From CAZMHN01 sp964566145 (GTDB lineage Bacteria; Patescibacteriota; Patescibacteriia; Veblenbacterales; UBA10138), in NCBI GenBank assembly GCA_964566145.1, contig CAZMHN010000002.1, forward strand, positions 10,452 to 74,451: 64,000 nt of DNA. Reading direction: 5' to 3'. The first letter of the stretch is position 1. The number at the start of each line of letters is the position of its first letter. The position numbers and the translations under genes are program-made. Under the pieces are notes generated by a model that did not search any database, was not told the origin of the DNA, and saw only the letters and a list, made by a program, of their open reading frames with translations. Shown piece after piece: positions 18,050-25,981 of the stretch.

Positions 18050-20362
18050 TCACTTGATGCGTTGTGCCGTCACCGTGACGGCTGATTTACCCAGTGTTCC
18101 CGGAAGCTCGGTTGAGCCCTTTACAGCCTTGATCCAGGCCTCGTTTCCGTTGGGCCCGGATTCAAACTGGAACACCACGAGCTGGTTGGACTCGACTGAG
18201 ACCTTGCCCGGCAACTGGACCCATACTTCGCCTTCGGCCCCCAGCGGGACGGTAATCGTCCAGCCGACCATTGTGCCATCCCTGTATTTGAGCCAGAGTG
18301 CCGTGATCATGTCGTCCTGGGTCCGTTTGTAGTGGAGCAGGGCCTGAAGATTGAACTGGCCGTTCTTGGCAGGAATTGTACAGCTATCTGCCCAGATGAT
18401 GTTCTTCCACAGAGGGTGGCCAACATGCAGGTCGACGTAATCAGGTCCGAAGCTGTCCGTGAACGGCGGTATCGCGACGAGCGCCACGTTCATCCTCACC
18501 GTCTGCCCCTCAGGCACCGTGATAGAGGTGTCTTTGGGGTAGTATCCCTGCTTTTCCAGCCTGACCGCGTAAGTACCCGGCTGAACGTCCCTGTCGCCGG
18601 TGTTGGTGATGGCGAAGAACGTACTGTTCAGGTATACCGTGGCTCCGCTTGGGGTGGAGTTCACGGCCAGTCGCGTGGTCGGCTGTGTCGTCGGCGTAAG
18701 CGTGAAGTTCAACCGTACAGTTTGTCCCTCGGGTACCGTTACATTGGTATCCTTTGGAACATAGCCTGCCTTTTCCAGCCGTACCGCATAGGTACCTGGG
18801 GTCACGCTCTTGTCGCCCGTATTGGTCAGGGCGAAGAACGTTCCGTTCAGATACACGGCGGCTCCGGTCGGGGAGGAGGAGATGGAGAGGCGGGTGATAG
18901 GCTGGCTGACGGCTGTGAGATTGACGTTAACGCTTACGGATTGCCCTTCAGGTACGGAAATGGTCGTATCCTTTGTGACATACCCGGTCTTCTCAAGCTT
19001 CAGCGTGTGCTGGCCTGGTGCAACGTTGTGGTACCCGGTCGGGGTGGCCGCGAAGAACGCGCCGTCAACATACGCGTTGGCGCCGGTCGGAACTGAGGTC
19101 ACGGACAGTTTCGTAACAGGACTTGTGACGGGCGTAAGCGTAAGGCTTATCCGTACAGTTTGTCCTGACGGAACTGACACAGTGGTGTCCTTCGAGATAT
19201 AGCCTGCTTTTTCCAGCCGGAGCGCATGTTGACCTGGTTTTACGTCCATATCTCCGGTATTGGTCTGGGAAAAGTAGTTGCCGTCCAGGTATACGCTGGC
19301 GCCGGTCGGAACGGAAGATACTGCCAGCTTCGTGATCGGCTGGGTGATAGGAATAAGGCTCATGGAAATCCTGACGGTCTGCCCTTCGGGAACGGATACG
19401 ACCGTGTCCTTCGGGTGATAGCCGGTTTTTTCCATAGTTACCGTGTACTGTCCTGGCGTAACGTCGCGGTCGCCTGTTGGGGTGGCCGCGAAGAACGCGC
19501 CGTTCAAATACACAGTTGCGCCGGTGGGATTGGAGTTGACCGCCAGCCGAGTTATGATCTGTGTTATCGGAGCCAGCGCCACGTTCATCCTCACCGTCTG
19601 CCCCTCAGGCACCGTGATAGAGGTGTCTTTGGGGTAGTATCCCTGCTTTTCCAGCCTGACCGCGTAAGTACCCGGCTGAACGTCCCTGTCGCCGGTGTTG
19701 GTGATGGCGAAGAACGTACTGTTCAGGTATACCGTGGCTCCGCTTGGGGTGGAGTTCACGGCCAGTCGCGTGGTCGGCTGTGTCGTCGGCGTAAGCGTGA
19801 AGTTCAACCGTACAGTTTGTCCCTCGGGTACCGTTACATTGGTATCCTTTGGAACATAGCCTGCCTTTTCCAGCCGTACCGCATAGGTACCTGGGGTCAC
19901 GCTCTTGTCGCCCGTATTGGTCAGGGCGAAGAACGTTCCGTTCAGATACACGGCGGCGCCGGTCGGGGAGGAGGAGATGGAAAGCAAGGTTGTGTCCACG
20001 AATGTCGCCGGTTTGATGAGCACCGACGCGGTGTCCCAGGCCTGTACTATGCCATTCTTGTAAACATCTAGGCGGAACGGCATGGTCATTTCTGATTCGG
20101 TCTTATTGGCCAGGATTATCGTCTTGGTGCCTGATTTGGTCTGTACGTTCGCGAGCGACGGCTCGAGCTTGGCTGAGTCGCCGCCGGAGTAAGTCCATAT
20201 CAGCGTGGTGGCATCGCCATCCTTGATGATGCGCGGACTAGCGTCCAGATTGGCGGTCACCTGTTCTTGTTCTTCCTGTGGAGCCACCGGCTCTTCGAAG
20301 ATGCCGGTACAGCCTGCCAGTACGAACAAGAACGCGAAGAACAGAATGAGCTTCAGCTTCAT
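18050..20362 (-). CDS. Lipoprotein with seven tandem PEGA repeats
   Basis: The 770-aa product has a lipoprotein signal with lipobox LAGC (C18), an N-terminal region (about 30-120), then seven PEGA domains of exactly 73 aa, each with SSPTGA-VYLNG, PGTYAVRLEK-GY and VPEGQTV. A C-terminal domain of about 130 aa of unknown type follows. PEGA domains are surface beta-domains linked to wall or protein binding. Repeats 1-2 and 6-7 are nearly identical in DNA (18480-18886 versus 19575-19981). The start has GAGAGG 8 nt upstream. It follows the barrel-like gene 20406-21365 by 43 nt, likely one operon. I infer a surface adhesin or wall-binding stalk. Confidence 0.88.
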   Translation of the reverse strand: MKLKLILFFAFLFVLAGCTGIFEEPVAPQEEQEQVTANLDASPRIIKDGDATTLIWTYSGGDSAKLEPSLANVQTKSGTKTIILANKTESEMTMPFRLDVYKNGIVQAWDTASVLIKPATFVDTTLLSISSSPTGAAVYLNGTFFALTNTGDKSVTPGTYAVRLEKAGYVPKDTNVTVPEGQTVRLNFTLTPTTQPTTRLAVNSTPSGATVYLNSTFFAITNTGDRDVQPGTYAVRLEKQGYYPKDTSITVPEGQTVRMNVALAPITQIITRLAVNSNPTGATVYLNGAFFAATPTGDRDVTPGQYTVTMEKTGYHPKDTVVSVPEGQTVRISMSLIPITQPITKLAVSSVPTGASVYLDGNYFSQTNTGDMDVKPGQHALRLEKAGYISKDTTVSVPSGQTVRISLTLTPVTSPVTKLSVTSVPTGANAYVDGAFFAATPTGYHNVAPGQHTLKLEKTGYVTKDTTISVPEGQSVSVNVNLTAVSQPITRLSISSSPTGAAVYLNGTFFALTNTGDKSVTPGTYAVRLEKAGYVPKDTNVTVPEGQTVRLNFTLTPTTQPTTRLAVNSTPSGATVYLNSTFFAITNTGDRDVQPGTYAVRLEKQGYYPKDTSITVPEGQTVRMNVALVAIPPFTDSFGPDYVDLHVGHPLWKNIIWADSCTIPAKNGQFNLQALLHYKRTQDDMITALWLKYRDGTMVGWTITVPLGAEGEVWVQLPGKVSVESNQLVVFQFESGPNGNEAWIKAVKGSTELPGTLGKSAVTVTAQRIK
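18480..18886. repeat. 407-bp intragenic repeat, copy A (PEGA repeats 6-7)
   Basis: Identical over 407 bp to 19575-19981 except for one base (T18863 versus G19958). Offset is 1095 bp, exactly five 219-bp PEGA units. Confidence 0.95.
19575..19981. repeat. 407-bp intragenic repeat, copy B (PEGA repeats 1-2)
   Basis: Partner of 18480-18886. Third positions are also identical, so the duplication or gene conversion is recent compared with repeats 3-5. Confidence 0.95.
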
Positions 20363-20405
20363 GTGTTGCCTCTCAGTAATGATGTTTGTGATCTCGTTGA
20401 TTGCG

Positions 20406-21365
20406 TTACAGCGTCGGCGTGAAAGTGATTTGCGCGCCGATGGAGCCTGTGTACTGCGATTGCGTTCCCTGAATCGCGAAACGATTCAGGTTGTTCCCAT
20501 GAACATGGCCGAATCCCTCCACCGCAAAGCTATGTGACAGAGGCACCCGCAACCTGACCCCGGCGAACAAGCCGGATTCCTGTTGCAGGAACTCGTTCTG
20601 GTATCTGACGCGTTCCTCAACGACGCCGGCACCCAGCTCGAAACCGAGCCAGTCAGCCGGGAAGTAAAGGACGGAGCCCTTGTGCGCTACGAACGACCGC
20701 GAACCGAATTTGTCAGACGCGGCCTTTTCCCAGTACCCGAAAGAGTACTGGAGGAACACGTGCTCCAAGAGCTTCAAGCGAAGTGCCACCGTTGGCAGTG
20801 CCGTTTTCACCTGGCCCATGTGGTAGGAGATGCCTGCGCCGGCCGAAAGAGGCGACAACACCGTACGTTCGGAAGTATCGCCCACAACAGTGATGTTGTT
20901 CACTATCATCGTCGCCCGCTCCGGCTTCTGCTCCACTTCCGCGACGTAAATGTACGCGCCGCGGTAACGGTTCCAGTGCTTGGGCTGGAGCTGAATAGCG
21001 TTGGCGCTATCGACTCCTGCCGCAAGCAAGCGGTCTATGACCTTCTGGCCGCGGGCCAGTCCGAGCGAGTTGTCCAGGGTATAGCGCTCCTTGGGAGCGT
21101 AGCCAGGCCACTTGGTGCTGTCGGTGGCGCCGACGATAAAGGCGATGTGATTGGCCCAGTCGAATTCCTGGGCAATCACGTCAACCTTCATGAATTCCAA
21201 CGCAGGGGGGTCGTCCGGACCTCCCTTGCTGAAATCCCTGATCTCGTAAGGTCCGAAGACCTTCACGATGTCCAGGCCACGCGCGGAGGCGTAGTCATCC
21301 ATGGTTTGCCCGAGTGCAGGCATAACCATGAACAGGAACAGGAATGCGAGTAATGCGGTTCTCAT
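20406..21365 (-). CDS. Exported OmpA-like / beta-barrel-like protein
   Basis: The 319-aa product has a signal peptide (MRTALLAFLFLFMVMPALGQ). Residues about 60-125 (IAFIVGATDS, NSLGLARGQKVIDRLLAAGVDSANAI) resemble the core of an OmpA-family peptidoglycan-binding domain. Residues about 165-319 alternate in short amphipathic strands (SAGAGISYHM, ALRLKLLEHVFLQYSFGYW, FELGAGVVEERV, SGLFAGVRLRVPL, FAVEGFGHVHG, YTGSIGAQITFTPTL), like a small outer-membrane beta-barrel. Both assignments are inferences from pattern. A strong AGGAG precedes the start. The promoter is at 21491-21519; the PEGA lipoprotein gene follows. Confidence 0.6.
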   Translation of the reverse strand: MRTALLAFLFLFMVMPALGQTMDDYASARGLDIVKVFGPYEIRDFSKGGPDDPPALEFMKVDVIAQEFDWANHIAFIVGATDSTKWPGYAPKERYTLDNSLGLARGQKVIDRLLAAGVDSANAIQLQPKHWNRYRGAYIYVAEVEQKPERATMIVNNITVVGDTSERTVLSPLSAGAGISYHMGQVKTALPTVALRLKLLEHVFLQYSFGYWEKAASDKFGSRSFVAHKGSVLYFPADWLGFELGAGVVEERVRYQNEFLQQESGLFAGVRLRVPLSHSFAVEGFGHVHGNNLNRFAIQGTQSQYTGSIGAQITFTPTL

Positions 21366-21419
21366 GATGTACTCCTCGTAATTGTGTGTAGTTGTTTTAT
21401 GTGTTCTATGTATGACTTT

Positions 21420-21498
21420 AGTCAGTTTTCAAGGTGCCTACTTACGGCGCCATGGTTGGCGTTGGAACAGCCACTAAACTGCGGCGTAAGTATCGCGG
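21420..21498 (-). promoter_or_regulatory. Hairpin in leader of the barrel-like gene
   Basis: TACTTACG and CGTAAGTA arms on the minus strand enclose about 45 nt, between the promoter and the ribosome binding site of 20406-21365. The leader is about 120 nt. Confidence 0.45.
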
Positions 21499-21499
21499 C

Positions 21500-21532
21500 A
21501 TCATAAACGAAATCGGCTGATTTGTCAAGGGT
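21500..21532 (-). promoter_or_regulatory. Consensus promoter of the barrel/PEGA operon
   Basis: On the minus strand TTGACA, a 17-nt spacer and TATGAT read toward the gene at 20406-21365. Together with 17903-17931 it shows that the island uses classic TTGACA-type promoters. Coordinates are approximate to a few bases. Confidence 0.7.
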
Positions 21533-21598
21533 AACTGGAAAATTTGCCTAAGGGTGGCGTTTTTACGAACAGGGGCTAGAATAGGGTATGGAGCATGT

Positions 21599-22045
21599 AT
21601 GGCGACGATAGCTGAAAACCGCAGGGCGCGGCACGATTATGAAATCCTCGAGCGCGTCGAGGCCGGCTTGGTGCTGTCGGGCGCCGAGGTGAAAAGCGCG
21701 AAAACCGGCAGGGTTCAGCTCCAGGGGTCTTACGTTCTGCCCAAAGGCCAGGAATTATGGCTTACGGGCATGCACATTGCGCCCTATGCTCCGGCCGGAG
21801 CCGGCGTTTCCTACCAGCCTATCCGCGACCGGAAGCTCTTGCTGAAGCGACGGGAACTGTCGCACCTGTTCGGAAAGCTTGCCGAGCAAGGCTTGACACT
21901 AGTGCCGCTTTCTGTTTACACTTCGCATAGGTTCGTCAAAGTCGAACTCGGTCTGGGTCGCGGCAAAACGCGCCATGATAAGCGTGCGAGCATCAAGAAG
22001 CGCGAGACCGAGAGGGACATGCGTCGTTCCTTACTAAGGAGGTAA
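21599..22045 (+). CDS. smpB: SsrA-binding protein SmpB
   Basis: The 148-aa protein binds tmRNA and brings it to stalled ribosomes for trans-translation. It starts MATIAENRRARHDYEILERVEAGLVLSGAEVKSAK, with the family motifs GSYV, Y.P.R.RKLLLKRRE and KVELGLGRGK, and a basic C-terminal tail that mimics mRNA in the channel. ATG 21599 is chosen because the conserved family start lies there. The tmRNA gene follows after 55 nt, as often seen in bacteria. Confidence 0.95.
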   Translation: MATIAENRRARHDYEILERVEAGLVLSGAEVKSAKTGRVQLQGSYVLPKGQELWLTGMHIAPYAPAGAGVSYQPIRDRKLLLKRRELSHLFGKLAEQGLTLVPLSVYTSHRFVKVELGLGRGKTRHDKRASIKKRETERDMRRSLLRR

Positions 22046-22052
22046 CCACTCG

Positions 22053-22101
22053 CCGTACCTCATTCACCTGGCAGATCCGCCTGGGTCTGAATGGGGTACG
22101 G
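22053..22101 (+). repeat. Hairpin abutting the tmRNA 5' end
   Basis: CCGTACC-T-CATTCA (22053-22066) pairs with TGAATG-G-GGTACGG (22088-22101), about 13 pairs. Its last base coincides with the predicted first base of mature tmRNA, which fits a terminator for smpB or a precursor-processing signal. Confidence 0.6.
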
Positions 22102-22490
22102 GGGGTGCTTACCATTCGATAGCTTATGGGCGTACGTCCCTGCAGGCCGGAGCCGACATCCTCCGTTATAAACGTGTCACCATACAAATGCCAAGTCATT
22201 TGTCGCCAAGGTCAAGTCGGCTTTCAGCCAGCTGGCCTTTGCTCCAGCCTTCGCCTAACCGCTAAGGCCGTTCCCGTAAGTCATGCTCGATAGCTTACGC
22301 GGAGCGCCATTCATCGAGCGCCGTTTGTGTGCCTCCTGGCCCCGCGCACATGACCGGCAACTTGACGGGGCTGACCGCGCGGCCTTTCGTGCCGCTCTAT
22401 CCGCGCGCGTTTATGAAGCGGCACTGAGCCTGGACCTGGTACGTTTATGTTCTAAGCTAGACACGGGTGTAAATCCCGTCACCTCCACCA
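22101..22490 (+). ncRNA. ssrA: Transfer-messenger RNA (tmRNA)
   Basis: Predicted 390 nt. The 5' end GGGGGTG (22101-22107) pairs with CACCTCC (22480-22486), giving a G3-U70 wobble, the alanine identity element, followed by A and encoded CCA (22487-22490). A T-arm ACGGG/CCCGT precedes it. The tag reading frame is best read from GCC 22190 to TAA 22256-22258: 22 codons starting Ala-Lys-Ser-Phe and ending Ala-Phe-Ala, a hydrophobic end instead of the usual Ala-Leu-Ala-Ala. G/C-rich pseudoknot-like segments fill 22260-22440. Confidence 0.9.
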
Positions 22491-22509
22491 TAGTATTTTT
22501 CACCACACC

Positions 22510-23067
22510 TTGCGCGACCGACAACGTTACCGCATCAACCACCAAATCCGCCTCCCCGAGGTTCAGCTCATTGACCACGAGGGGAAAGTGTGCGGCGTGG
22601 TGGCTACGTCAGAAGCTTTGCGACTGGCGAACGAGGTCGGCCTCGATCTGGTGGAGGTGAATCCGTCCGTCAGGCCGCCGATAGCCAAAATATTGGATTT
22701 CGGGCAGTTCCAGTACAAGCAGCAGAAGATAATCCAGGCTCAGCGCTCGAAAGCCAAGAAGGTGGAAATAAAGGGCATACGGTTGTCGCTGAATATCGGC
22801 GAACACGACAAGCAAACCCGCCTCAAGCAGGCCATCAAGTTCTTGGATGAAGGGCACAAGGTTAGGCTCGAAGTGGTTTTGAGGGGCAGGGAACGCGCTC
22901 ACGCCGACCAGGCTAGGCAGGTGATGGAGCGGTTCGCCAACGACCTTGGAACTTCAGTGGAAGTGCCGTTCGCGCGGCAAGGCGGGCGCTTGAGCCTGCA
23001 AGTGGCGCGCAAGAAAGTTGTACCGCAGAAGCCAGCATCTCCCCAGGAGCAGACGCCAGTTTCCTAA
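22510..23067 (+). CDS. infC: Translation initiation factor IF-3, non-AUG start
   Basis: The 185-aa IF-3 prevents subunit association and proofreads the start codon. Its N-domain begins RYRINHQIRLPEVQLIDHEGK, followed by linker IAKILDFGQFQYKQQK and C-domain with KGIRLSLNIGEHDKQTRLKQA. The only sensible start is TTG 22510; no ATG lies near. Rare start codons in infC are known to allow autoregulation by IF-3, which discriminates against them, so the same control is likely here. rpmI and rplT follow in the usual order. Confidence 0.93.
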   Translation: MRDRQRYRINHQIRLPEVQLIDHEGKVCGVVATSEALRLANEVGLDLVEVNPSVRPPIAKILDFGQFQYKQQKIIQAQRSKAKKVEIKGIRLSLNIGEHDKQTRLKQAIKFLDEGHKVRLEVVLRGRERAHADQARQVMERFANDLGTSVEVPFARQGGRLSLQVARKKVVPQKPASPQEQTPVS

Positions 23068-23083
23068 CCATTTTTTCAAGTCT

Positions 23084-23278
23084 ATGAAAGTGAAAAGCCA
23101 CAAAGCGACCGTGAAGCGTTTCCGCGTGACCGGGAAGGGCAAGTTCATGAAGCGCACCGCCGGACAGGACCACTTCAATTCCCGCGAGCCCGGCAAGGTG
23201 ACCCGCGCCAAGCGACGCGACGTTGAGATAGCCAAAGTGAACGTTCCGGCTTTGAAGAAGCTCATCCACCGTTCGTAA
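23084..23278 (+). CDS. rpmI: Ribosomal protein bL35
   Basis: The 64-aa protein MKVKSHKATVKRFRVTGKGKFMKR... is a typical bL35 with a basic N-terminus and a C-terminal KKLIHRS. ATG 23084 is the family start; a longer in-frame frame overlaps infC and is rejected. It lies 16 nt after infC and 18 nt before rplT. Confidence 0.96.
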   Translation: MKVKSHKATVKRFRVTGKGKFMKRTAGQDHFNSREPGKVTRAKRRDVEIAKVNVPALKKLIHRS

Positions 23279-23296
23279 GATTTTTTCTATCCGACT

Positions 23297-23644
23297 ATGG
23301 CAAGAGTGAAGCGCGGCGTAATGCACGCCAAACGGCGCCGGAACATCCTGAAGCAGACCAAGGGGTATCGCTGGGGCCGAAAGAGCAAGATAAAGCTGGC
23401 TAAGACCGCGGCCACCAAGGCTGGTGCGTACGCTTTTGCGCACCGCAGGCGCAAGAAGTCCAACTTCCGCGCTTTGTGGCATGTGCAGATAAACGCGGCG
23501 GTCCGCGAGTACGGCTTGAGCTACAGTCGGTTCATAGACCTTTTGAAGAAGAACAAGATAGAGCTCGACAGGAAGATACTGTCCCAGCTGGCACGCGAGT
23601 ATCCGGCTGTGTTCAAGAAGCTCGTGGAAGCCGTCAAGAAGTAG
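23297..23644 (+). CDS. rplT: Ribosomal protein bL20
   Basis: The 115-aa protein starts MARVKRGVMHAKRRRNILKQTKGYRWGRKSKIKLAK, the classic bL20 N-terminal extension that binds 23S rRNA early in 50S assembly. The globular C-domain (LWHVQINAAVREYGLSYSRFI) is complete. In other bacteria bL20 represses its own operon; no obvious repressor-binding fold was identified here. A strong terminator follows. Confidence 0.96.
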   Translation: MARVKRGVMHAKRRRNILKQTKGYRWGRKSKIKLAKTAATKAGAYAFAHRRRKKSNFRALWHVQINAAVREYGLSYSRFIDLLKKNKIELDRKILSQLAREYPAVFKKLVEAVKK

Positions 23645-23660
23645 GTTCGCCTGATTCCAG

Positions 23661-23690
23661 CCCCCCGACGCGTCGGGGGGTTTTGGTTTT
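23661..23690 (+). terminator. Intrinsic terminator of infC-rpmI-rplT
   Basis: CCCCCCGA-CGCG-TCGGGGGG followed by TTTTGGTTTT. Strong G/C stem and U-tract, 16 nt after the rplT stop. Confidence 0.9.
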
Positions 23691-23717
23691 GAACGCAACC
23701 GGGAATTACTCTATACT
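23689..23717 (+). promoter_or_regulatory. Promoter of argS (leaderless)
   Basis: TTGAAC (23689-23694), 17-nt spacer, TATACT (23712-23717), with ATG 23728 10 nt downstream. The -35 begins at the last T of the preceding terminator tract. Confidence 0.7.
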
Positions 23718-23727
23718 AGTGAGCGCT

Positions 23728-25446
23728 ATGCTTTCCCAAAAACTCCATGAGGAAGTGGCCAGGGCCGCGTCTTTGCACTACGAGCTTGCTCATAATGAAG
23801 TGGAGCTTGAGCTGACGCGCGATTTGGCGCACGGCGACTATTCCAGCAACGTGGCTTTGAAGGTGGCTTCCAAGTGGGGAGTGACGACGCGGGAGGCGGC
23901 CGCGACCATCGTGAAGGCGCTTCAGGAATCGGCCGTGCTGAACAAGTTGTGTGCGCACGTGACCGTAGCCGGACCGGGGTTCATCAATTTCCACCTGAAA
24001 CCCGAGATGCAAGCTCACGCCGCGGCGAACGCCTTGGCGCCGCGCGAGCACAATGTGCTGAAAGGCAAGCGTGTCATTGTCGAGTACTCCAGTCCGAACG
24101 TGGCCAAGCCCATGCATGTTGGACACGTACGCTCGACCATAATCGGGAGCGCCATCGCCGCCATGTACGAACGGCTGGGCGCGCAGGTAATCACCATAAA
24201 CCACCTGGGCGATTGGGGTACGCAGTTCGGCAAGCTCATAGCGGCGTACAAGCGCTGGGGCAGCCGAGCCAAGGTGAAGCACGATCCCATCGGCGAGCTT
24301 CTGAAGCTGTACGTGCATTTCCATGAGGCGCTCCCTGAACATCCGGAGCTGGAGAAGGAGGGCCAGGAAGAATTCCAGAAGCTGGAAGCCAAGAACCGCG
24401 AGAATCGGAGTCTGTGGCACTGGTTCAGACAGGAGTCCATCAAGGAGTTCGCCAAGGTGTACAAACGTCTCGGCGTGAAGTTCGCCTATACGACCGGCGA
24501 GAGTTTCTACGAACCCATGCTGAAGGGGGTCGTGTCCGACCTTCTGAAGCGGAAGATAGCCGTGAAGAACGAGGACGGGAGCGTGGTCGTGCATCTGCAG
24601 GCGGAAGGACTGTCGCCCTGCCTCATTCAAAAATCAGACGGGGCCTCGCTCTACGCCACCAGGGATCTGGCCGCCATACGGTACCGCGTACAGAGGTTCA
24701 AGCCGTCCGCGATCGTCTATGTGGTTGGGAACGAGCAGTCGCTACACTTTGACCAGGTGTACGCCGTGGCCAGGCTGGCCGGCTATGCCGGCAGTGCCCA
24801 GCTCATCCATGTGAAGTACGGGCTTATCTTGGGCAGTGACGGCCAGAAGCTCTCAACGCGCGAAGGTAAGACCATTCCCCTGAACGAGGTCATGGAGGAA
24901 GCGCACACCCGCGCGCGTGCCGTGGTGGAAGCCAAGAGTCCGAAGCTTTCGGCTGTCCAGCGCGAGCGCGTGGCGGAGACTGTTGGTATCGGCGCGGTGA
25001 AGTATAACGACCTGCACCAGAACCGCCTGACCGACATCACGTTCGATTGGAACAAGATGCTGGCGCTGGAAGGCAACAGCGCGCCGTACCTGCAGTACAC
25101 GTACGTGCGCCTGAAGAGCATTTTGCGGAACGCGGGCAAAAGCCGGGTGGGGAAGATAACTTCCGCGGCGTTTACCCACGGCACAGCCGACGACCAGCGC
25201 CTGGTGCGCCTTATAGGCCGGTATCCGGAGTACCTGCGTTATGCGGTAGACGAGCACGGCCCGCACCTCCTGGCCAACTACTTGTATGAGCTTTCGAATC
25301 TGGTGAATTCCTACTACCACGCACAGCCGGTGTTGAAGGCCGAGCCCAAGGTCCGTTCCTTGCGGTTGGCGCTGGTGCGCACGGCGGCCGAAGTCATAGC
25401 CGACGGGCTAGGCGCTCTTGGCGTGGGGGTAGTGGAGCGAATGTAA
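23728..25446 (+). CDS. argS: Arginyl-tRNA synthetase
   Basis: Class I synthetase of 572 aa. The N-terminal additional domain (about 1-110) is followed by SSPNVAKPMHVGH with the HIGH element HVGH at 130-133, a KMSKS-like site KLSTREGKT, and a DALR anticodon domain at the C-terminus. ATG 23728 is chosen from the promoter position; the upstream extension overlaps rplT in another frame. No T-box-like leader is possible because the transcript appears leaderless. Confidence 0.95.
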   Translation: MLSQKLHEEVARAASLHYELAHNEVELELTRDLAHGDYSSNVALKVASKWGVTTREAAATIVKALQESAVLNKLCAHVTVAGPGFINFHLKPEMQAHAAANALAPREHNVLKGKRVIVEYSSPNVAKPMHVGHVRSTIIGSAIAAMYERLGAQVITINHLGDWGTQFGKLIAAYKRWGSRAKVKHDPIGELLKLYVHFHEALPEHPELEKEGQEEFQKLEAKNRENRSLWHWFRQESIKEFAKVYKRLGVKFAYTTGESFYEPMLKGVVSDLLKRKIAVKNEDGSVVVHLQAEGLSPCLIQKSDGASLYATRDLAAIRYRVQRFKPSAIVYVVGNEQSLHFDQVYAVARLAGYAGSAQLIHVKYGLILGSDGQKLSTREGKTIPLNEVMEEAHTRARAVVEAKSPKLSAVQRERVAETVGIGAVKYNDLHQNRLTDITFDWNKMLALEGNSAPYLQYTYVRLKSILRNAGKSRVGKITSAAFTHGTADDQRLVRLIGRYPEYLRYAVDEHGPHLLANYLYELSNLVNSYYHAQPVLKAEPKVRSLRLALVRTAAEVIADGLGALGVGVVERM

Positions 25447-25455
25447 CCGTCGAGC

Positions 25456-25461
25456 TATACT
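25456..25461 (+). promoter_or_regulatory. -10 box of the gene at 25468 (leaderless)
   Basis: TATACT lies 6 nt before ATG 25468 and 10 nt after the argS stop. Confidence 0.55.
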
Positions 25462-25467
25462 GAATAT

Positions 25468-25911
25468 ATGGATTTCTCGGTTCCTCAGGGCGCGTACGCC
25501 CAACCCAAGCCTTCGCGCGGCGTGTTTGTGAAAATTATACTGTCGCTCACTTTTGTGACGGTGTTTGCCGCCGCCGCTGTTCTAGTGGGAGAACAGTACA
25601 ACTGGTTTAGAAGCTCGGATGCGTGGCAGGCCGTGTTTCTGTCGAACGGGCAGGTATATTTCGGCCACGTAGTCAGCACCACGCCAACCACTGTCGTACT
25701 GCAGGACATTTACTACCTGCAAGCTTCCGGGCCGTTGCAGGCCGGAGCGGAACAGCAGCAAAAGGACTTGGCGCTGGTGAAGCTGGGCGCCGAGCTCCAC
25801 GGGCCCACGGACGAGATGCGCATCAACCGGGAGCAGGTGTTGTTCGTAGAGGACCTGAAAGACGATTCCAAGGTAGTCAGCGCCATAGAGCAGCATCGGG
25901 TGGGAAGGTAA
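25468..25911 (+). CDS. Single-pass membrane protein, unknown function
   Basis: The 147-aa product has a cytoplasmic N-terminus with Pro residues, one transmembrane helix (about 21-43, FVKIILSLTFVTVFAAAAVLV), then a small extracytoplasmic domain: AWQAVFLSNGQVYFGHVVSTTPTTVVLQDIYYL, which looks like a two-strand SH3-like beta unit, and NREQVLFVEDLKDDSKVVSAIEQH. I recognise the pattern as common in Patescibacteria but know no function. It has its own -10 box and terminator, so it is monocistronic. Confidence 0.75.
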   Translation: MDFSVPQGAYAQPKPSRGVFVKIILSLTFVTVFAAAAVLVGEQYNWFRSSDAWQAVFLSNGQVYFGHVVSTTPTTVVLQDIYYLQASGPLQAGAEQQQKDLALVKLGAELHGPTDEMRINREQVLFVEDLKDDSKVVSAIEQHRVGR

Positions 25912-25927
25912 CGGTTCCGTGTTATAG

Positions 25928-25951
25928 AGCCGCTCACGCGGCTTGTTTTTT
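25928..25951 (+). terminator. Intrinsic terminator after the gene at 25468
   Basis: AGCCGC, loop TCAC, GCGGCT, then TGTTTTTT. Located 16 nt after the stop and 15 nt before the ileS -10 box. Confidence 0.85.
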
Positions 25952-25965
25952 GCGTGCGTTTCTCG

Positions 25966-25971
25966 TATAGT
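25966..25971 (+). promoter_or_regulatory. -10 box of ileS (leaderless)
   Basis: TATAGT with TTGTTT 17 nt upstream (25943-25948, inside the preceding terminator T-tract). ATG 25982 is 10 nt downstream. Confidence 0.6.
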
Positions 25972-25981
25972 GAAGCGTGTT

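Noticed and set aside
18480..19981. CRISPR array or transposon-type repeat
   Set aside because: The repeats are in-frame protein repeats of 219 bp with no spacers, transposase or terminal inverted repeats.
18332..20071. Plus-strand frames opposite the PEGA repeats
   Set aside because: They repeat with the same 219-bp period because they mirror the PEGA gene; the minus-strand frame has a signal peptide, lipobox and family motifs.
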